Below, in pieces: positions 52,377 to 63,329 of a stretch of DNA of 64,000 bases (position 1 is its first letter; the number at the start of each line of letters is the position of its first letter). This DNA is from Aphanomyces cochlioides (Eukaryota > Oomycota > Saprolegniomycetes > Saprolegniales > Verrucalvaceae). The translations under genes and the position numbers were made by a program. Where the stretch lies: contig JAHQRK010000006.1 of assembly GCA_019828595.1 (NCBI GenBank), positions 1,054,001-1,118,000 on the forward strand, read 5' to 3'. The notes under the pieces were generated by a model. That model was not told where the DNA came from. It did no database searches and saw only the letters and a list, made by a program, of their open reading frames with translations.

Positions 52377-53705
52377 ATGAGCTCACAAGTGAATTGCCTC
52401 GACTCAACTCATAACGTCGACAACATGATGAAGCATGAACTTGTCTCGATGCTCCCCGCGGCGTCAGTGTCGAACGGAAGCGTCCCAGCCGTAACCTCGC
52501 ACCTCCATCAAATGCAGCTCCACACATCGATGCAATCGCTCCTCCGAAGTGGTGGACCAACCAAAGCACATTCGCCGCCGAAACCCACGAAAGACACGTC
52601 CAAGAAAGTCAAAGTATCAAGGGAAAGACAGCTCAAGATCAACGCGGCGAGCAGAAAATGCCGACGAAAGCAAAAAGTTGAACTCCAGTTCCTGAGATCC
52701 CATGTTGTCGACCTCCGCAAAGCCATGCGGGACCACGCGAAATCATGCCCAAACATGAACACAACGCTCTTGGATCAAACGGAGCACCAAATGGAAGAAC
52801 TCACAAGTGTCACAACACGTGTATCTCGGGATGATAGCTCTTCTGACGACGAATCTACTGCCAAGTCCACTCCACTACCAACGGCTACGCTTGTGCCGCC
52901 GTCTCCTGGTCGGACCGAAGCCACATCATCGACAACTTTTGCGGATGGAAAGACCAAGGAAGAACTCGTCACTATTGGCACCTTCCTCTGCATGAACTTG
53001 AACATGGAGTCGAAGTCCTTCAGTCCGGACTCGATCTCGTCTTTACCGATTCAAATGGATGGCTGGCGCATTCGTCTCAGCATCACGGAGCGCAACTACG
53101 CCTTTCACAACCAGAAGTTCTTTCCGTCATGTTCACCCAAGGACCTTTTTGACTTTTGCTGGGAGACGTCGCTGAACGAAACCCAGATGTGCCTGCACCC
53201 ATCCGAGTACTTCAAAGTCGTCCATCTAAGCGATGACATGGCTTACCTCTCAAGCCGCACTATCGGTCAGTGGAGTTTGCTCGTCCACGGCGTGCCCAAC
53301 GTAAGCTACAACAGCATTCTCACGCGCATGACCGACGGCAACCGCCTCCTTGTATGCCAACAAAGTGTTTTGGGACCTCAGGATTTTGCCGATCCCACCA
53401 CAGAGCCGTGGCTGTTCAAGAAATGGGTCGTCTTCCAACCCACGATTGTCAATGGCGTCGCGGGCACATCTGTGGAATCGTACCGATGTGCAAGCTATGC
53501 CTCGGGACGACGACTCTACTCAGAAACGAACACGTACGACAGCTTCTGCGAACACATCATTCGGAGGTACGCCGAATCGAACGTCGTGTTGGACCGGATG
53601 ATGGCGCAAGACGGTCGCTTTGCCCACTTGACATGGAACGAGCACAACTTGTTCCTGTTTGAGACCATGGGCGAGCGTGTCGTCAAAGACTTCTTGCTGT
53701 TTTAG
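52377..53705 (+). CDS. bZIP transcription factor with START-like C-terminal region
   Basis: Single exon, 442 residues, ATG 52377 (the frame is open 18 bp further without an ATG). Residues ~85-120 form the basic region and start of a leucine zipper (SRERQLKINAASRKCRRKQK VELQFLRSHVV). The invariant Asn is present (N-A-A-S-R-K-C-R), with Cys where plant factors often have Ser. A Ser/Thr/Pro linker follows. The last ~240 residues (RIRLSITERNYAFHNQ ... DSFCEHIIRRYAESNVVLDR) are like the START-like domains of many Saprolegniales regulators as I recall. It would act in the nucleus on a target gene set; the START-like part may bind a lipid or protein. No break was seen. Confidence 0.8.
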   Translation: MSSQVNCLDSTHNVDNMMKHELVSMLPAASVSNGSVPAVTSHLHQMQLHTSMQSLLRSGGPTKAHSPPKPTKDTSKKVKVSRERQLKINAASRKCRRKQKVELQFLRSHVVDLRKAMRDHAKSCPNMNTTLLDQTEHQMEELTSVTTRVSRDDSSSDDESTAKSTPLPTATLVPPSPGRTEATSSTTFADGKTKEELVTIGTFLCMNLNMESKSFSPDSISSLPIQMDGWRIRLSITERNYAFHNQKFFPSCSPKDLFDFCWETSLNETQMCLHPSEYFKVVHLSDDMAYLSSRTIGQWSLLVHGVPNVSYNSILTRMTDGNRLLVCQQSVLGPQDFADPTTEPWLFKKWVVFQPTIVNGVAGTSVESYRCASYASGRRLYSETNTYDSFCEHIIRRYAESNVVLDRMMAQDGRFAHLTWNEHNLFLFETMGERVVKDFLLF

Positions 53706-53789
53706 TTATTGTAATTTAGTTATCAAAGTTTGTTAATATGATCAAAGTCATCCTCCTCGCGCTCCTTTCGTGACTCTCCGCGGCGCCGA

Positions 53790-54410
53790 CTAATGGTCTA
53801 GAGGACTCTGATACTTGGGAGATGCTTCGTGTCCACAAGGATGCGCTGGCGAGATCCCATGGTCATCAATCAAATGGAGCCCTAACCCGTAGCTAGAATC
53901 TACAACGGAGCAGCACTTGGATGGCTTGGACAGAGTTGACTGGTCGTGTAGTTGCACGACGCCACCATGGAAAGAGCTGTAGGCAACTACGAAGTGCATG
54001 GATTGCTGATGGTATCATGCTCTCCTAGTGTACTTCTGCTCGCTACTGGTCCGCAAGAACGTTCCGCCGTCATCGTCATGTGTGTGGCGCTATCGGATTC
54101 CTACCGACGAGAATGCTGACGACTGTTTGACCATCCAGATCTGCTTCCAAGCGTCGCATTTCAGTGGCAAGATATGCCAACCCTGCTTTTTTAACTTTGT
54201 GAGTAGTAGAACCTCTTGGCACAAGCGACAGGCCATATCCTCATGCCAAGAAAGACATCTTGCACGGTGATTCTATCCGTGTCTTCGTCTCGGAATCCAC
54301 CTCAACGACATCCACGCGTTCTCATCTCACAGTCGCCAAGTGGCAGCTCGTTGAGCGCATTCATCCCGATGGAGGTATTCCATCCAGAATGACCAAGCAA
54401 TAGACCTTCC
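53790..54410 (+). pseudogene. probable remnant of a START-like gene
   Basis: After the bZIP gene, plus-strand pieces in different frames read like parts of the same kind of domain: VPPSSSCVWRYRIPTDENAD and FQASHFSGKICQPC at 54060-54190, then GDSIRVFVSESTSTTSTRSH LTVAKWQLVERIHPDG ending in a stop at 54404. No start and several frame changes. Possibly a decayed duplicate of a neighbouring regulator. Confidence 0.3.
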
Positions 54411-54569
54411 CGTTCATCATTGATTCCAGGCATCCATCCAAGCGCTATCCATCAGCAATTGCTACAAAGGCGGACGGCATCAGCTGCCCTTGTTGAGTTG
54501 TACACTGCAGATGTGCCTGCTGACTTGGCAGCGCAACCGAGAGCGTTATCAAATTGCAAGACAACGCGG

Positions 54570-55914
54570 ATGTTCTCCACTGTGTCGTACGGGTTTCAAG
54601 ATGTTGCTGCTGGCGAATTGATTGAAAAAGTCGACGCGACAGAAATCCAAGTCCTCGATGGCAAAGTCGTCTTTACAATCGCATCTGAGCGACTTGGCGA
54701 TCTTCGCAACCTGCGTAGTGTTGAAAAGTTGTTTGTTCTCATCGGTCGATTTAACAAATTGTCCACTGAGCGGTTTGTTCCCCAGCCACATCGTCATTGA
54801 GTCTTATCGCAGCGTCGTAGGGAAAATTTGCGCCGCCAACTCGAATGTATGCTGCCAACCATGCTGTCAACGCCGTACTGGAGTCATGTCCAGTCGACAT
54901 GGCAGCAATTCCACAAGCGCACAGCGCCGGCCAAGTCATTCCGCGTCACGACCAAGATCACAGGCACTGTTGACGGGATTGAAACCCGCGATGCATCGCA
55001 ATCGCTTGCGGCTGGTTTGTCGACAAAATTTCAACTCGAACCAGAGCTCAAAGTAGGAAAAGGATCAAGTCCTGAAGGATTCTGACTCGGTCGTAGGACT
55101 TTGATGTGGAAGTATTTGGTCATCTCCAGTACACAGCCACAGAGGGATCGCTCTTGCTGGGCTTGACGCTCGTCCAGAAAACCATGGCCTATGTTGACTT
55201 GGGCAAACACGTCGGGAATGGCTTGAGTGAAACAGGACGGCTGCTGTCCACCACCACGTTGCGGCCCACGATTGCATACAATTTGACGCGGATTGCGCAC
55301 ATTGAGCCAGGACACATTGTTGTGGATCCCATGTGTGGCTGTGGAACCATTCCTGAAGTTGCAGCGCGGTACAACCACGTTTTCTGCATTGCTGGTACAT
55401 ATTTCTGTCGACGTCGTCACGCAATTTGCTGGCATAATTCCTAGGCGACTTTGCTCCGGCGGCGATTGAACGCTCGGCTTTTAATTTGAACAAACTCGAC
55501 AAGAAGAATATCCTAATCGATGTCGTGCAATGGGACGCTCGACGACTGCCGCTGCGATCCCATTTAGTCGATACGTTGGTCATAGACATGCCGTTTGGAA
55601 AGCGGATGGGATCCCATGCCAAGAACAATCTCATCTACCCCGAGGTACTATCAAGAGACTCGACTTGGCCATGACGTCGATGGAATCTAGATTTTGGGTG
55701 AATTCGCACGAGTCACGACGAAAGGCTCTGGCAACGCCGTGCTGCTCACGACCGAGAAGGAATTGACCCAGCGACAATTGCAAAAGCATCCAACGTGTAT
55801 TGGAACCCCCAACGTTCGTCTTTGTTATTCTTTGTGCTAGGGGTTGTCCACCGCCAGAATACAGTTAGCGTCGGCGGCTTAGATGCCAAGTGCTATCATC
55901 TAACATATCTCTGA
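54570..55914 (+). CDS. THUMPD3: THUMPD3-like tRNA guanine-N2 methyltransferase
   Basis: Six exons: 54570-54760, 54821-55052, 55097-55394, 55445-55644, 55691-55796, 55841-55914; introns 60, 44, 50, 46 and 44 bp, all GT-AG. The coding length is 1101 bp (366 residues plus stop), divisible by three. The N-terminal THUMP region (MFSTVSYGFQDVAAGELIEK) binds tRNA. The Rossmann methyltransferase part has motif I GHIVVDPMCGCGTIPEVAAR (SAM binding), the N-[DN]-PP-like motif as VIDMPFGKRMGSH, and the C-terminal HRQNTVSVGGLDAKCYHL. It would methylate guanine (m2G) in the tRNA body using S-adenosylmethionine. An upstream frame continues to 54420 without an ATG, so a 5' exon could exist. Confidence 0.85.
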
Positions 55915-56127
55915 ATACAACGGCACATTGTCCAGTTTCAAGTCCATACTTCGCGCTGCTGTCGATGAATTATTCATCCACACGAGGGACTCAGTGAGTG
56001 TAGGAACTTATTGACGACGCTGCCAAGGAAGGAGCAGTGTAGAATTCAAAAGACAACAATGCTAGATTACATTTATGGACCATGCCGAGTAGACGTTGAC
56101 CGTGTTAGAAGCAGAGCAACTCTCTCC

Positions 56128-58189
56128 TCACCACATAACCACTAGGAGAGCGAAGACTTGGAAGCTCTTTGAGATGAGGGCCGGTGAAGTATTTGTTGGG
56201 GTAGCAGCAGTGGTCGTTGGGTTTGGAGCTCCTGAAAGGGTTGAAAGAGGAGCAGTTGTCGATGGAGTCGCAGGAACAGGAGGTAACGATGGACTATCTG
56301 GCCCCCAGACGTTGTCAGCAGTTCCGAATATTTTGATGGCGTCTTCTGGATCCGTGACGTTGGAGAAGTTGATTTTTTGCACTTTGGCAATGCACGACGC
56401 GTCCAACGATTCAACATTTCCACGGTTGTGCAGGTATTGATAAAAGATTTCATTTGCGCAGTCCACCTTGGGCTTATCACGAGTCAGTATTCCGTCGTTG
56501 GACTCAACTTACATTGTCTTCCAATGGTGCAGTGCCGAGAGTTCCATGGCCACCGTAGGGAAACTGCAAGAGCAGTTTATTCGATCCTTGCATGGTTTCA
56601 TACTGGTCCTTGGCGTACTTGTGCGGCGTTGCGGGGTCCAAGAGGCCACTGAGCAGCAAGACACTCGAGTCTGGTGGAATCGCCGCAGACTTGTTCCAGT
56701 ACTGGTCGCGTTTGTACACGAACCCAGCCCCGTCGTAGGTTGGATAGCCTTTGCAAACGGGGTCGGTATTGTCGCGATAAATGCAGAATTCCTTGAATTG
56801 CGACGCGAGACCGCGGGTGTCCTTGGAACCAAAAAGAGCTGCTTTCGATTGCGCGGCCATCATGTCGATTGTCGGCGACGGAAGCTCCCACAGCTCGTTG
56901 TAGACAATGTTGTTGTACAGCACGTCGGAATACCCTTCGTCTTTGAGGTAGGCGCCTTTGAATCTGCGGCGACTTGTTAATTTGGTCGAGATCTTGCTAA
57001 ACATCGCGATGTCGTCTTTGCTGCATCGATGTATCCGATAAATATATGGTGCAATGAGCGACCATTGTTCCTTGGAACCCAGCATGTTGTACAAATTGCC
57101 CCCGACGTATTCTAAAGCTGTAGCGACCCCTGCAGCTTTTGCCTTGGTGTTGAGGACGCTCCAGCAAGGGCTCGTCGTTGCATTGAGCGCAGCGTACACG
57201 TCCAAGAGAGTCTTCTTGGCGCTGGGGCCAAGCCTGGCCGAACAGTATGCATCATTGTCGCAGTAGGTCAAGAATTGATCAGCTACATCTCACTCTTAGA
57301 CAAGGATTTAACGTCGACAGCTTGCCTGCATCCCCGACGTCACGATCCCAGTTCGAGTAGTATGGCGCATCCTTTGTCACGTCGAATTCTTCTGACTGGA
57401 CGCTGTCAAGGATGTAGCCTTTCACGGCTGGTGGCGCCAAGTGCATCAACCTCTCGACGGTGTACGTGCCGTAGCTCACACCGTAGACAAAAACATCGGA
57501 GGATGTGAAGAGGGGGCTGTTGATAACCCCTGCGATGTCCAATGCCGCGCTGGTAACTGAAAAGCTCTGAGGCGCGACGGAACCTAGCCGGCCCTTTCGT
57601 CACAAATGCACAAGATGGAGCTGTTTTACCGTATTGAGTCTTGAGACTTGCAAGGCAGTAGGCCAAATTCTGCTGGTCGTTGAGTTTGGAATTCGTCGGG
57701 GGACATGCGAGGATCGTGCTTCTGCCTGTGCCTCGATTGTCAATCGTATAGACGCTGAGCGTTTGATTGAATGCATTGTAAGCATCAAGGAGTCCTGGCT
57801 CCACTATGAGGCATACAAAAGATGAGGAAGTTCCAATCGATGGTCGACGTACGGCCAGGGGAACCATATCCAGGTCCGCCTTGGACCATCCACAAGGCTC
57901 GAGAGATTTTATCCGCGGGTTGCTTGGTTGCCAAGAGCCGTTTGACAAAGACGACGATCGTTCTGTTGGAATCACACACGCTTGGATAACAAAGCGGCAT
58001 GGCTACGTCAGCACACTGAGCTTTGATCGCATTCGGATCGTCATGGGCTTTGTCCTCGGCGGTGTAGAACGAACAGGAGTACCAATTGAAAACTAGCGAC
58101 GTGGTCGATTCCACTGCTGTCGCTGTGGCCACCAAGTGAGCCACAAGCAACGACAGAACAGCACAACGTCGTCGTCTGACCATGCTCAT
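56128..58189 (-). CDS. secreted S33-type alpha/beta hydrolase, paralogue 1
   Basis: Five exons: 58189-57853, 57803-57630, 57583-57326, 57282-56513, 56466-56128 (1878 bp, divisible by three, 625 residues). Intron 57283-57325 uses a GC donor (GCAAGC). A signal peptide (CAVLSLLVAHLVATATA) is followed by an oxyanion loop MVQGGPG, strand TIDNRGTGRST, nucleophile VFVYGVSYGTYTVER, Asp in SGLLDPATPHKYA and His in PYGGHGTLG. This matches the tripeptidyl-peptidase-like S33 family. The Pro/Ser/Thr-rich end plus hydrophobic tail (FQVFALLVVMW) suggest a GPI anchor or wall attachment. It would trim peptides at the cell surface. Divergent from paralogue 2 across 1.0 kb. Confidence 0.85.
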
Positions 58190-59201
58190 TGTCGTACGAT
58201 GACTTGAAGATGATTGTGTCGTGGCAAGTACAAGTACTCAGTAGTACTTTTCACGTTTTTAGCGTTTTAATTCCAACCAACAAATCGTCAAAGCCCCACT
58301 AGTTTCGATTCCTTCTAAACCAGTGCTGTCTCTGCCTTGGCTCATTGTAGTGGATGCATCTGCGATCCAGAATGCCTCCATTTCACGTGGCGGTGGACAC
58401 GGATGGCATATGGAGAACTTGAACGTTCAGATTGCACTGCCAAGTTTTCCTCCACATTGCCTTTTCCCATACAATAATTGGCAGAAAATTAGACCAAGCT
58501 GAAACTCACTAAAATCCTGTTTAAATCCATTTATCTAATATTTGAACTTTCCAACGTTATGCTTTATGACAAGCTAATTCTTAAAAGGGTTTTAATTCAA
58601 ATATAGCTACTTTTATTAATAAATATCTTATTATAACCTATAAGTACAAATTGTATAATATTTAAGAGTTACAATAGTAATGTATCACTCGCATTATTCC
58701 TGCGAAGTGCGCAGTGGACATTGCTTTGGGAATTCCAAGCCTTCTCAACTCCTTCGCATGGAAGATACTGACGGAAAACCACCAATGCTTGGGCCGGCGT
58801 GGTTGTCTTGGTCGCCAAGTCCCATCAGGCAGAAGATTCTGTAGCGGAGACATTTTTGTCACCCGGCAATCCGAAGCAGAACGAGATAACAATCGCATTG
58901 AGTTGCTCGTTGAAAACCCATTGAGTGTCATACGATGGACTTTGAGTAGAATAAGAGTTTTCAGCGACTGATATGGAATGGAGCAGACTTCCTTGGAAAG
59001 GTTGAAAAGAATCTCGGGACGAGCAATTTTCTCCATGCCGAAACCGTCCAAGAGTCGTCAGTTTGTCACAAAAAGTGCACTTTGACGCGAAGTTTTTTAA
59101 ATTTAACATGTTAAAGTGTGAGTTACAAACTTCTCTCCTCGGTCACAACCACTGGGGAGAGAGATGTCCCCGGCTTATTTGTCGATTTGCCCGCTGCTCC
59201 C
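58190..59201. other. shared upstream region of the hydrolase pair, with a weak frame
   Basis: AT-rich; 58540-58680 is very AT-rich. A minus-strand frame (59051-58662; IARPEILFNLSKEVCSIPYQ ... FHAKELRRLGIPKAMST) is open for about 125 codons but has no recognised motif. Presumably holds the promoters of both hydrolase genes. Confidence 0.4.
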
Positions 59202-61246
59202 ATGCGTGTTTGTGTGCTCGTTGCAGCGCTGGCTGGTGCAGCTCAAGCCGCCTCGTCGACATTGTGGTATAGCTGCCCCATCTTGACGATTGGAAGCGGT
59301 GAAGTACCCTCGTCCAAGAACCCGCTGGTCCAATGTGCTGACATCCAAGTCCCGTTGTGTCACACTGGAGTCTGCTCCAGCACAAAATTCATCACAGTGT
59401 TTGTGAAACGTATTCCAGCTTCGGCCACAGCGTCAGCAGCATTGTCCGCCCCGCGAGCCATGTGGATGCTCCAAGGTGGTCCAGGTGAATCGTCGGTCAA
59501 CAGTACGTCCTCTCCACAGCAGGAAGAATCTTAGCCGCGGCTTTTCTAGTGGAAGGACTCATGGCTGATGCCTACATCAATGCCAATCGCGCCGTGTCCA
59601 TCTACACCATGGATCACCGTGGCACAGGTCGCAGTGCTCCTATTTCATGCGCAGAAGACAACGATCCATACTCGCCCCAAATGACTATCCGGTGTATCCA
59701 GAGCACCAAGGCGAAATACGGTATCGCTGTCGCATTCAACCCATTGCTAAGTGCATGATGCTCTAGGGGATGTCGCCCCGCAGGCTTTCTCGGTCACCAG
59801 TGCAGCCAACGACTTGGCCTATGTAATTCAAAATGAATTGGCCGGCACGGATGTCTTTGTGTATGGTCTTAGCTACGGCACGTACTTGGTTGAACGCCTC
59901 ATGCACATTGCTCCCAAGGGCGTCAAGGGCTACATCCTCGACAGTATTCAATCGGAGCAGTTTTACACGACGAAGGACGCTCCTTTTTACTCCAACTGGG
60001 ACAGAGATGTCGGTGGCACAGGTACTTCTATCGGCCATCAGTTGAAAGTTTACCGGATTTCGTTGTAGCCGAGACTTTCTTCTCCTACTGCGACAAAGAC
60101 GATTTGTGTGCGTCCAAGGTTGGTAATCCAAGCTCGAAGGCGTACTTGAAAGCCGTCTACGCGGCATTGGACGCTGGTACCAACGCCTGCGGCACCATGA
60201 TCAAGACGGCAGCTCCTGAATATGGCAACAAACCATCGTGGCTTGTCAACAACTTCCTTTACACCTTTTTAAAAAACGCCAACCGCCGCAACTTGATTCC
60301 TGCTGTCATGTTTCGCCTCAACCGATGCAATTCCGCGGATAAAGCCATGGTGACCAATGCGCTCAACTACATCCGCAATAGCACAAGCTCGAACTTGCTC
60401 ATGACAGACTTCAGTGATGGGGCCGACAATTCGAGCGTCGCACGCGTCGCGTACCTCAACAGCGAAGGCCGATCGACCGTCGTGTATAAGAACATCGTCC
60501 TGAGTGAAATTTGGCAACGCCCGACGCCGTCCGTGGCGCAAATGACCCAGTGGTACGAAGATGCTCTCATGGCTGCGATGAATCCACTCCAACAACCTCA
60601 AGACTTGCAGGACACTTGCATCTACCTCGGTGGCGACGATCCAATCTGTGCCAACTTCACAACTTCCGCGTCGGTGAGCTTCAATTATCCCCGCGATGCG
60701 TACTGGAACAAGACCGCGGCTATCCCCACTGGAGCGAGTGTGCTCATGTTCACGGGCAAATTGGACCCAGCGACGCCGCCCAAGTACGCCCGTGATGAGA
60801 AGGAAACGATGGCTGGCACCAACAAAGCCTTGTTTGAGTTTGACTACTCCCCACACGTCATAGTGAGCAACACGCCTTACGACGGCGGTGACTGCGGCGC
60901 CAACATCTTGGCATCCTACGTGACTGCCAATGGCGACCTGTCCCAAGTCAAGTCGGACTGCATTGCCCAAGTGTACAAGCTCAACTTTACGACCGTCATG
61001 GACACCAAGTTTGCTCGCACGTTGTTCGGAACGTCGAGCGATATTTGGGGAGGTGCGGCCGGCTCTGACCCAGTTTTGAACGCCCCCAAGACGACCGGTT
61101 CCTCCTCAGGCTCTTCGTCTGGTAGCAAGACACCTTCTCCAAGTGGCGGTCTCTCCCCTTCGCCAGCTGCGTCATCATCGTCTGCATTGGTCATGTCAAT
61201 CGTTTGCGTGGCTGCAGTCGTCGTATCGTCGCTGATCGAGTCTTAG
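59202..61246 (+). CDS. secreted S33-type alpha/beta hydrolase, paralogue 2
   Basis: Four exons: 59202-59502, 59550-59720, 59767-60021, 60069-61246 (1905 bp, 634 residues plus stop). Signal peptide MRVCVLVAALAGAAQA. The oxyanion loop is MLQGGPGESSVN, strand YTMDHRGTGRSA, nucleophile VFVYGLSYGTYLVER, acid TGKLDPATPPKYA, and His probably in YSPHVIVSNTP (less typical than paralogue 1). Introns 1-3 fall at the same places as in paralogue 1, while the fourth of that gene is absent here. The C-terminus is Ser/Pro-rich and ends in a hydrophobic tail (LVMSIVCVAAVVVSSLIES), consistent with a GPI signal. Confidence 0.85.
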
Positions 61247-61466
61247 ATGAACAATATTCAATGGCTATCTTCTCTGTGCTTCCTCTGGGAGTGTCGTGTT
61301 GCTCGTAGCTTGTTTAAATGGTTCGATAGCTTCGTAAAGTTGACTACAAGCTACACAGGCCTTTCCACAGGCCTTTCTAGGAGTACTCTGAAGTGTTGAA
61401 TGCACAATGAAAGGTATATCATGAATTAATGCATTAGGGCCTGGTAGAAACTTCCATGGGGATGAA

Positions 61467-63329
61467 CTAGGCTGGATAAAAGACCAGCATGATGTCTGGA
61501 TGAGCAAGTCGCCACGCAGCGACCATTTCATGATGAAGTGCTTGATGCGTTCGTCCAAACGACACTGGATCCTAAGAATGCCATGAGTGTTTTCATGCTA
61601 GCTTCACTCCTCAACCTCAGCGAAGCAGACAAAAGCTGTCGCGACAGCGCTGTCAATGACACTGAGGGGAATAATCGTCACGCCAAGTCCAAAGACAAAA
61701 CCGATGACGGAAAAGAGATCTACAGGCGTAGTATGCTGCTTCCTCACAAGAGGTTGAGCTTACATTTGGCTTCAGCAAACCCAGCGTTCTCTTGATCAAT
61801 GGAAGTGTAGGCAAGGCCAAGCATGCAACAGATGAGACCTACGTCGTTCGACTTTGTCAGACGTATAGCTCATGGCGAGGTGCACCGCAAACGAGCGAGA
61901 CGAAGGCAAGAGTTTGTCCGATCAAATCGTCATTCACGACAGCGGATAAACCACGTTGTTTGAACAGTCCAAAGGCGCATTTGCCAGCTTGCGTGAAGCG
62001 AAAGCCATACATGGCCACGTAGATGAAGGCCCATCGATTGAAGTATTCGATGATCGACCGTAGCAAGCCAAGGATGCACCCAGCAATACACGCGGCGACA
62101 CCGCCTTTCTGCTTGGATCCGTTCGCAAGCTACAAGTGGCGTCAATTACAATGTTGTCAAGCAGTAATCTACAGCTTCAAGAACGCGAAGAATCGAAACA
62201 ATCAAGGACCCCAAGCAAATCGAACCAAACGAAGTCGTCATTGCTCGACGAAACGATCCTCTGATCACTCCTCTGGCGTCGCCAGCAGTCCACCATGTCG
62301 CGACCACTCCCGCCACCGTCGAGTGGAGCACATTTTTCATCACCTATTTGGCGTAATTGATATTGGGTTTGCGGTTTGGAGCTTACTGTCATACCCCAAT
62401 ACAACGACAGGAGCATCAAGACGTACGCAACGACCTGTCCATTTCCAGAGCGTGATCCTTGGCAAGTCTTGTAGGCCATCGATGGATTGAGAAGGTCACA
62501 ATCATTGGACTGGCAGTCTGAATTGTAGCTGCAGCTGAATCCGCTTGGATAGCCCGCTGGGTTGGGCACTGACGATGCCAATAGCACCACCACACCGATA
62601 AAGGCCACACACCTGGAAGAGGTTATTGCTTGAAACAAGACTTTGAGTACCAGATGAAGATCCAAATCACTTGAAAGGCCACCATGATGAAAGCCAAGGG
62701 AAAAATGGACCAGTGGTCCTTCACAGCCGCCGCCGCAACATGTAGATTGGCCGCGGCAAATGGAATACGAGAACGCACCATTCGAATGTAGCTAACCAAG
62801 ACGTAAAAATCAAAAGAGGTTGAGATCCGACGCACCACAAACTTAACACAGCAAGCAGGATAAAGATTACCGTTAAGATAGCAACTTGAGTCACGACAGC
62901 AACCACCGCTAACACTATGAAAAGCGTGACGTTGGCCCTGTTTCACACACCGTAAGCTACAATATAGTCTCGACTGCCATACCATAAGACAAACGAGATG
63001 GCCCTTCTTGCGAAAGCGACGACAAAATTGATGAGGGCACATGCCACAAGCGACGCCACGACAGCCATGCATCCAGTAAACGCCATGATCGTGGCTTGAA
63101 TGTTGGAAACCTCCGAGTCGATTGCACTCAAATCACTCAGGTCTTTAAGAAGAGGCACACCTAGCCAGGCCATGACAAGTATGATTGCAATCAAGTGCGC
63201 AATAAAGAGAATCGCAAATGGGACATCTTTCCACGCATTTGCATTCGCGGGGGGGTCAGGCTTGATTACTTGAACGTCAGTCGTTGGCGCAGGGTACGCG
63301 ACTTCAGCACCCACTGGGACACGGCCCAT
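61467..63329 (-). CDS. choline transporter-like protein (SLC44/CTL/PNS1 family)
   Basis: ATG 63329 to TAG 61467-61469, about ten short introns. The cytosolic N-terminus is followed by many membrane segments: VPFAILFIAHLIAIILVMAW, ATIMAFTGCMAVVASLVACA, IVLAVVAVVTQVAILTVIFI, AFIMVAFQVIWIFIW, CVAFIGVVVLLASSVP, VVAYVLMLLSLYWGM. The CTL signature is seen in IIEYFNRWAFIYVAMYGFRF TQAGKCAFGLF, and the conserved C-terminal VCFAEDPVSFGRTHQALHHE MVAAW is reached after a splice near 61590. These plasma-membrane or mitochondrial proteins transport choline-like solutes for phospholipid synthesis in other eukaryotes. Transport by this protein is inferred. Confidence 0.8.

Noticed and set aside
60269..60970. 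233-codon minus-strand open frame
   Set aside because: It is antisense to the last exon of the S33-type hydrolase 2; low-complexity Val/Arg/Gly composition.
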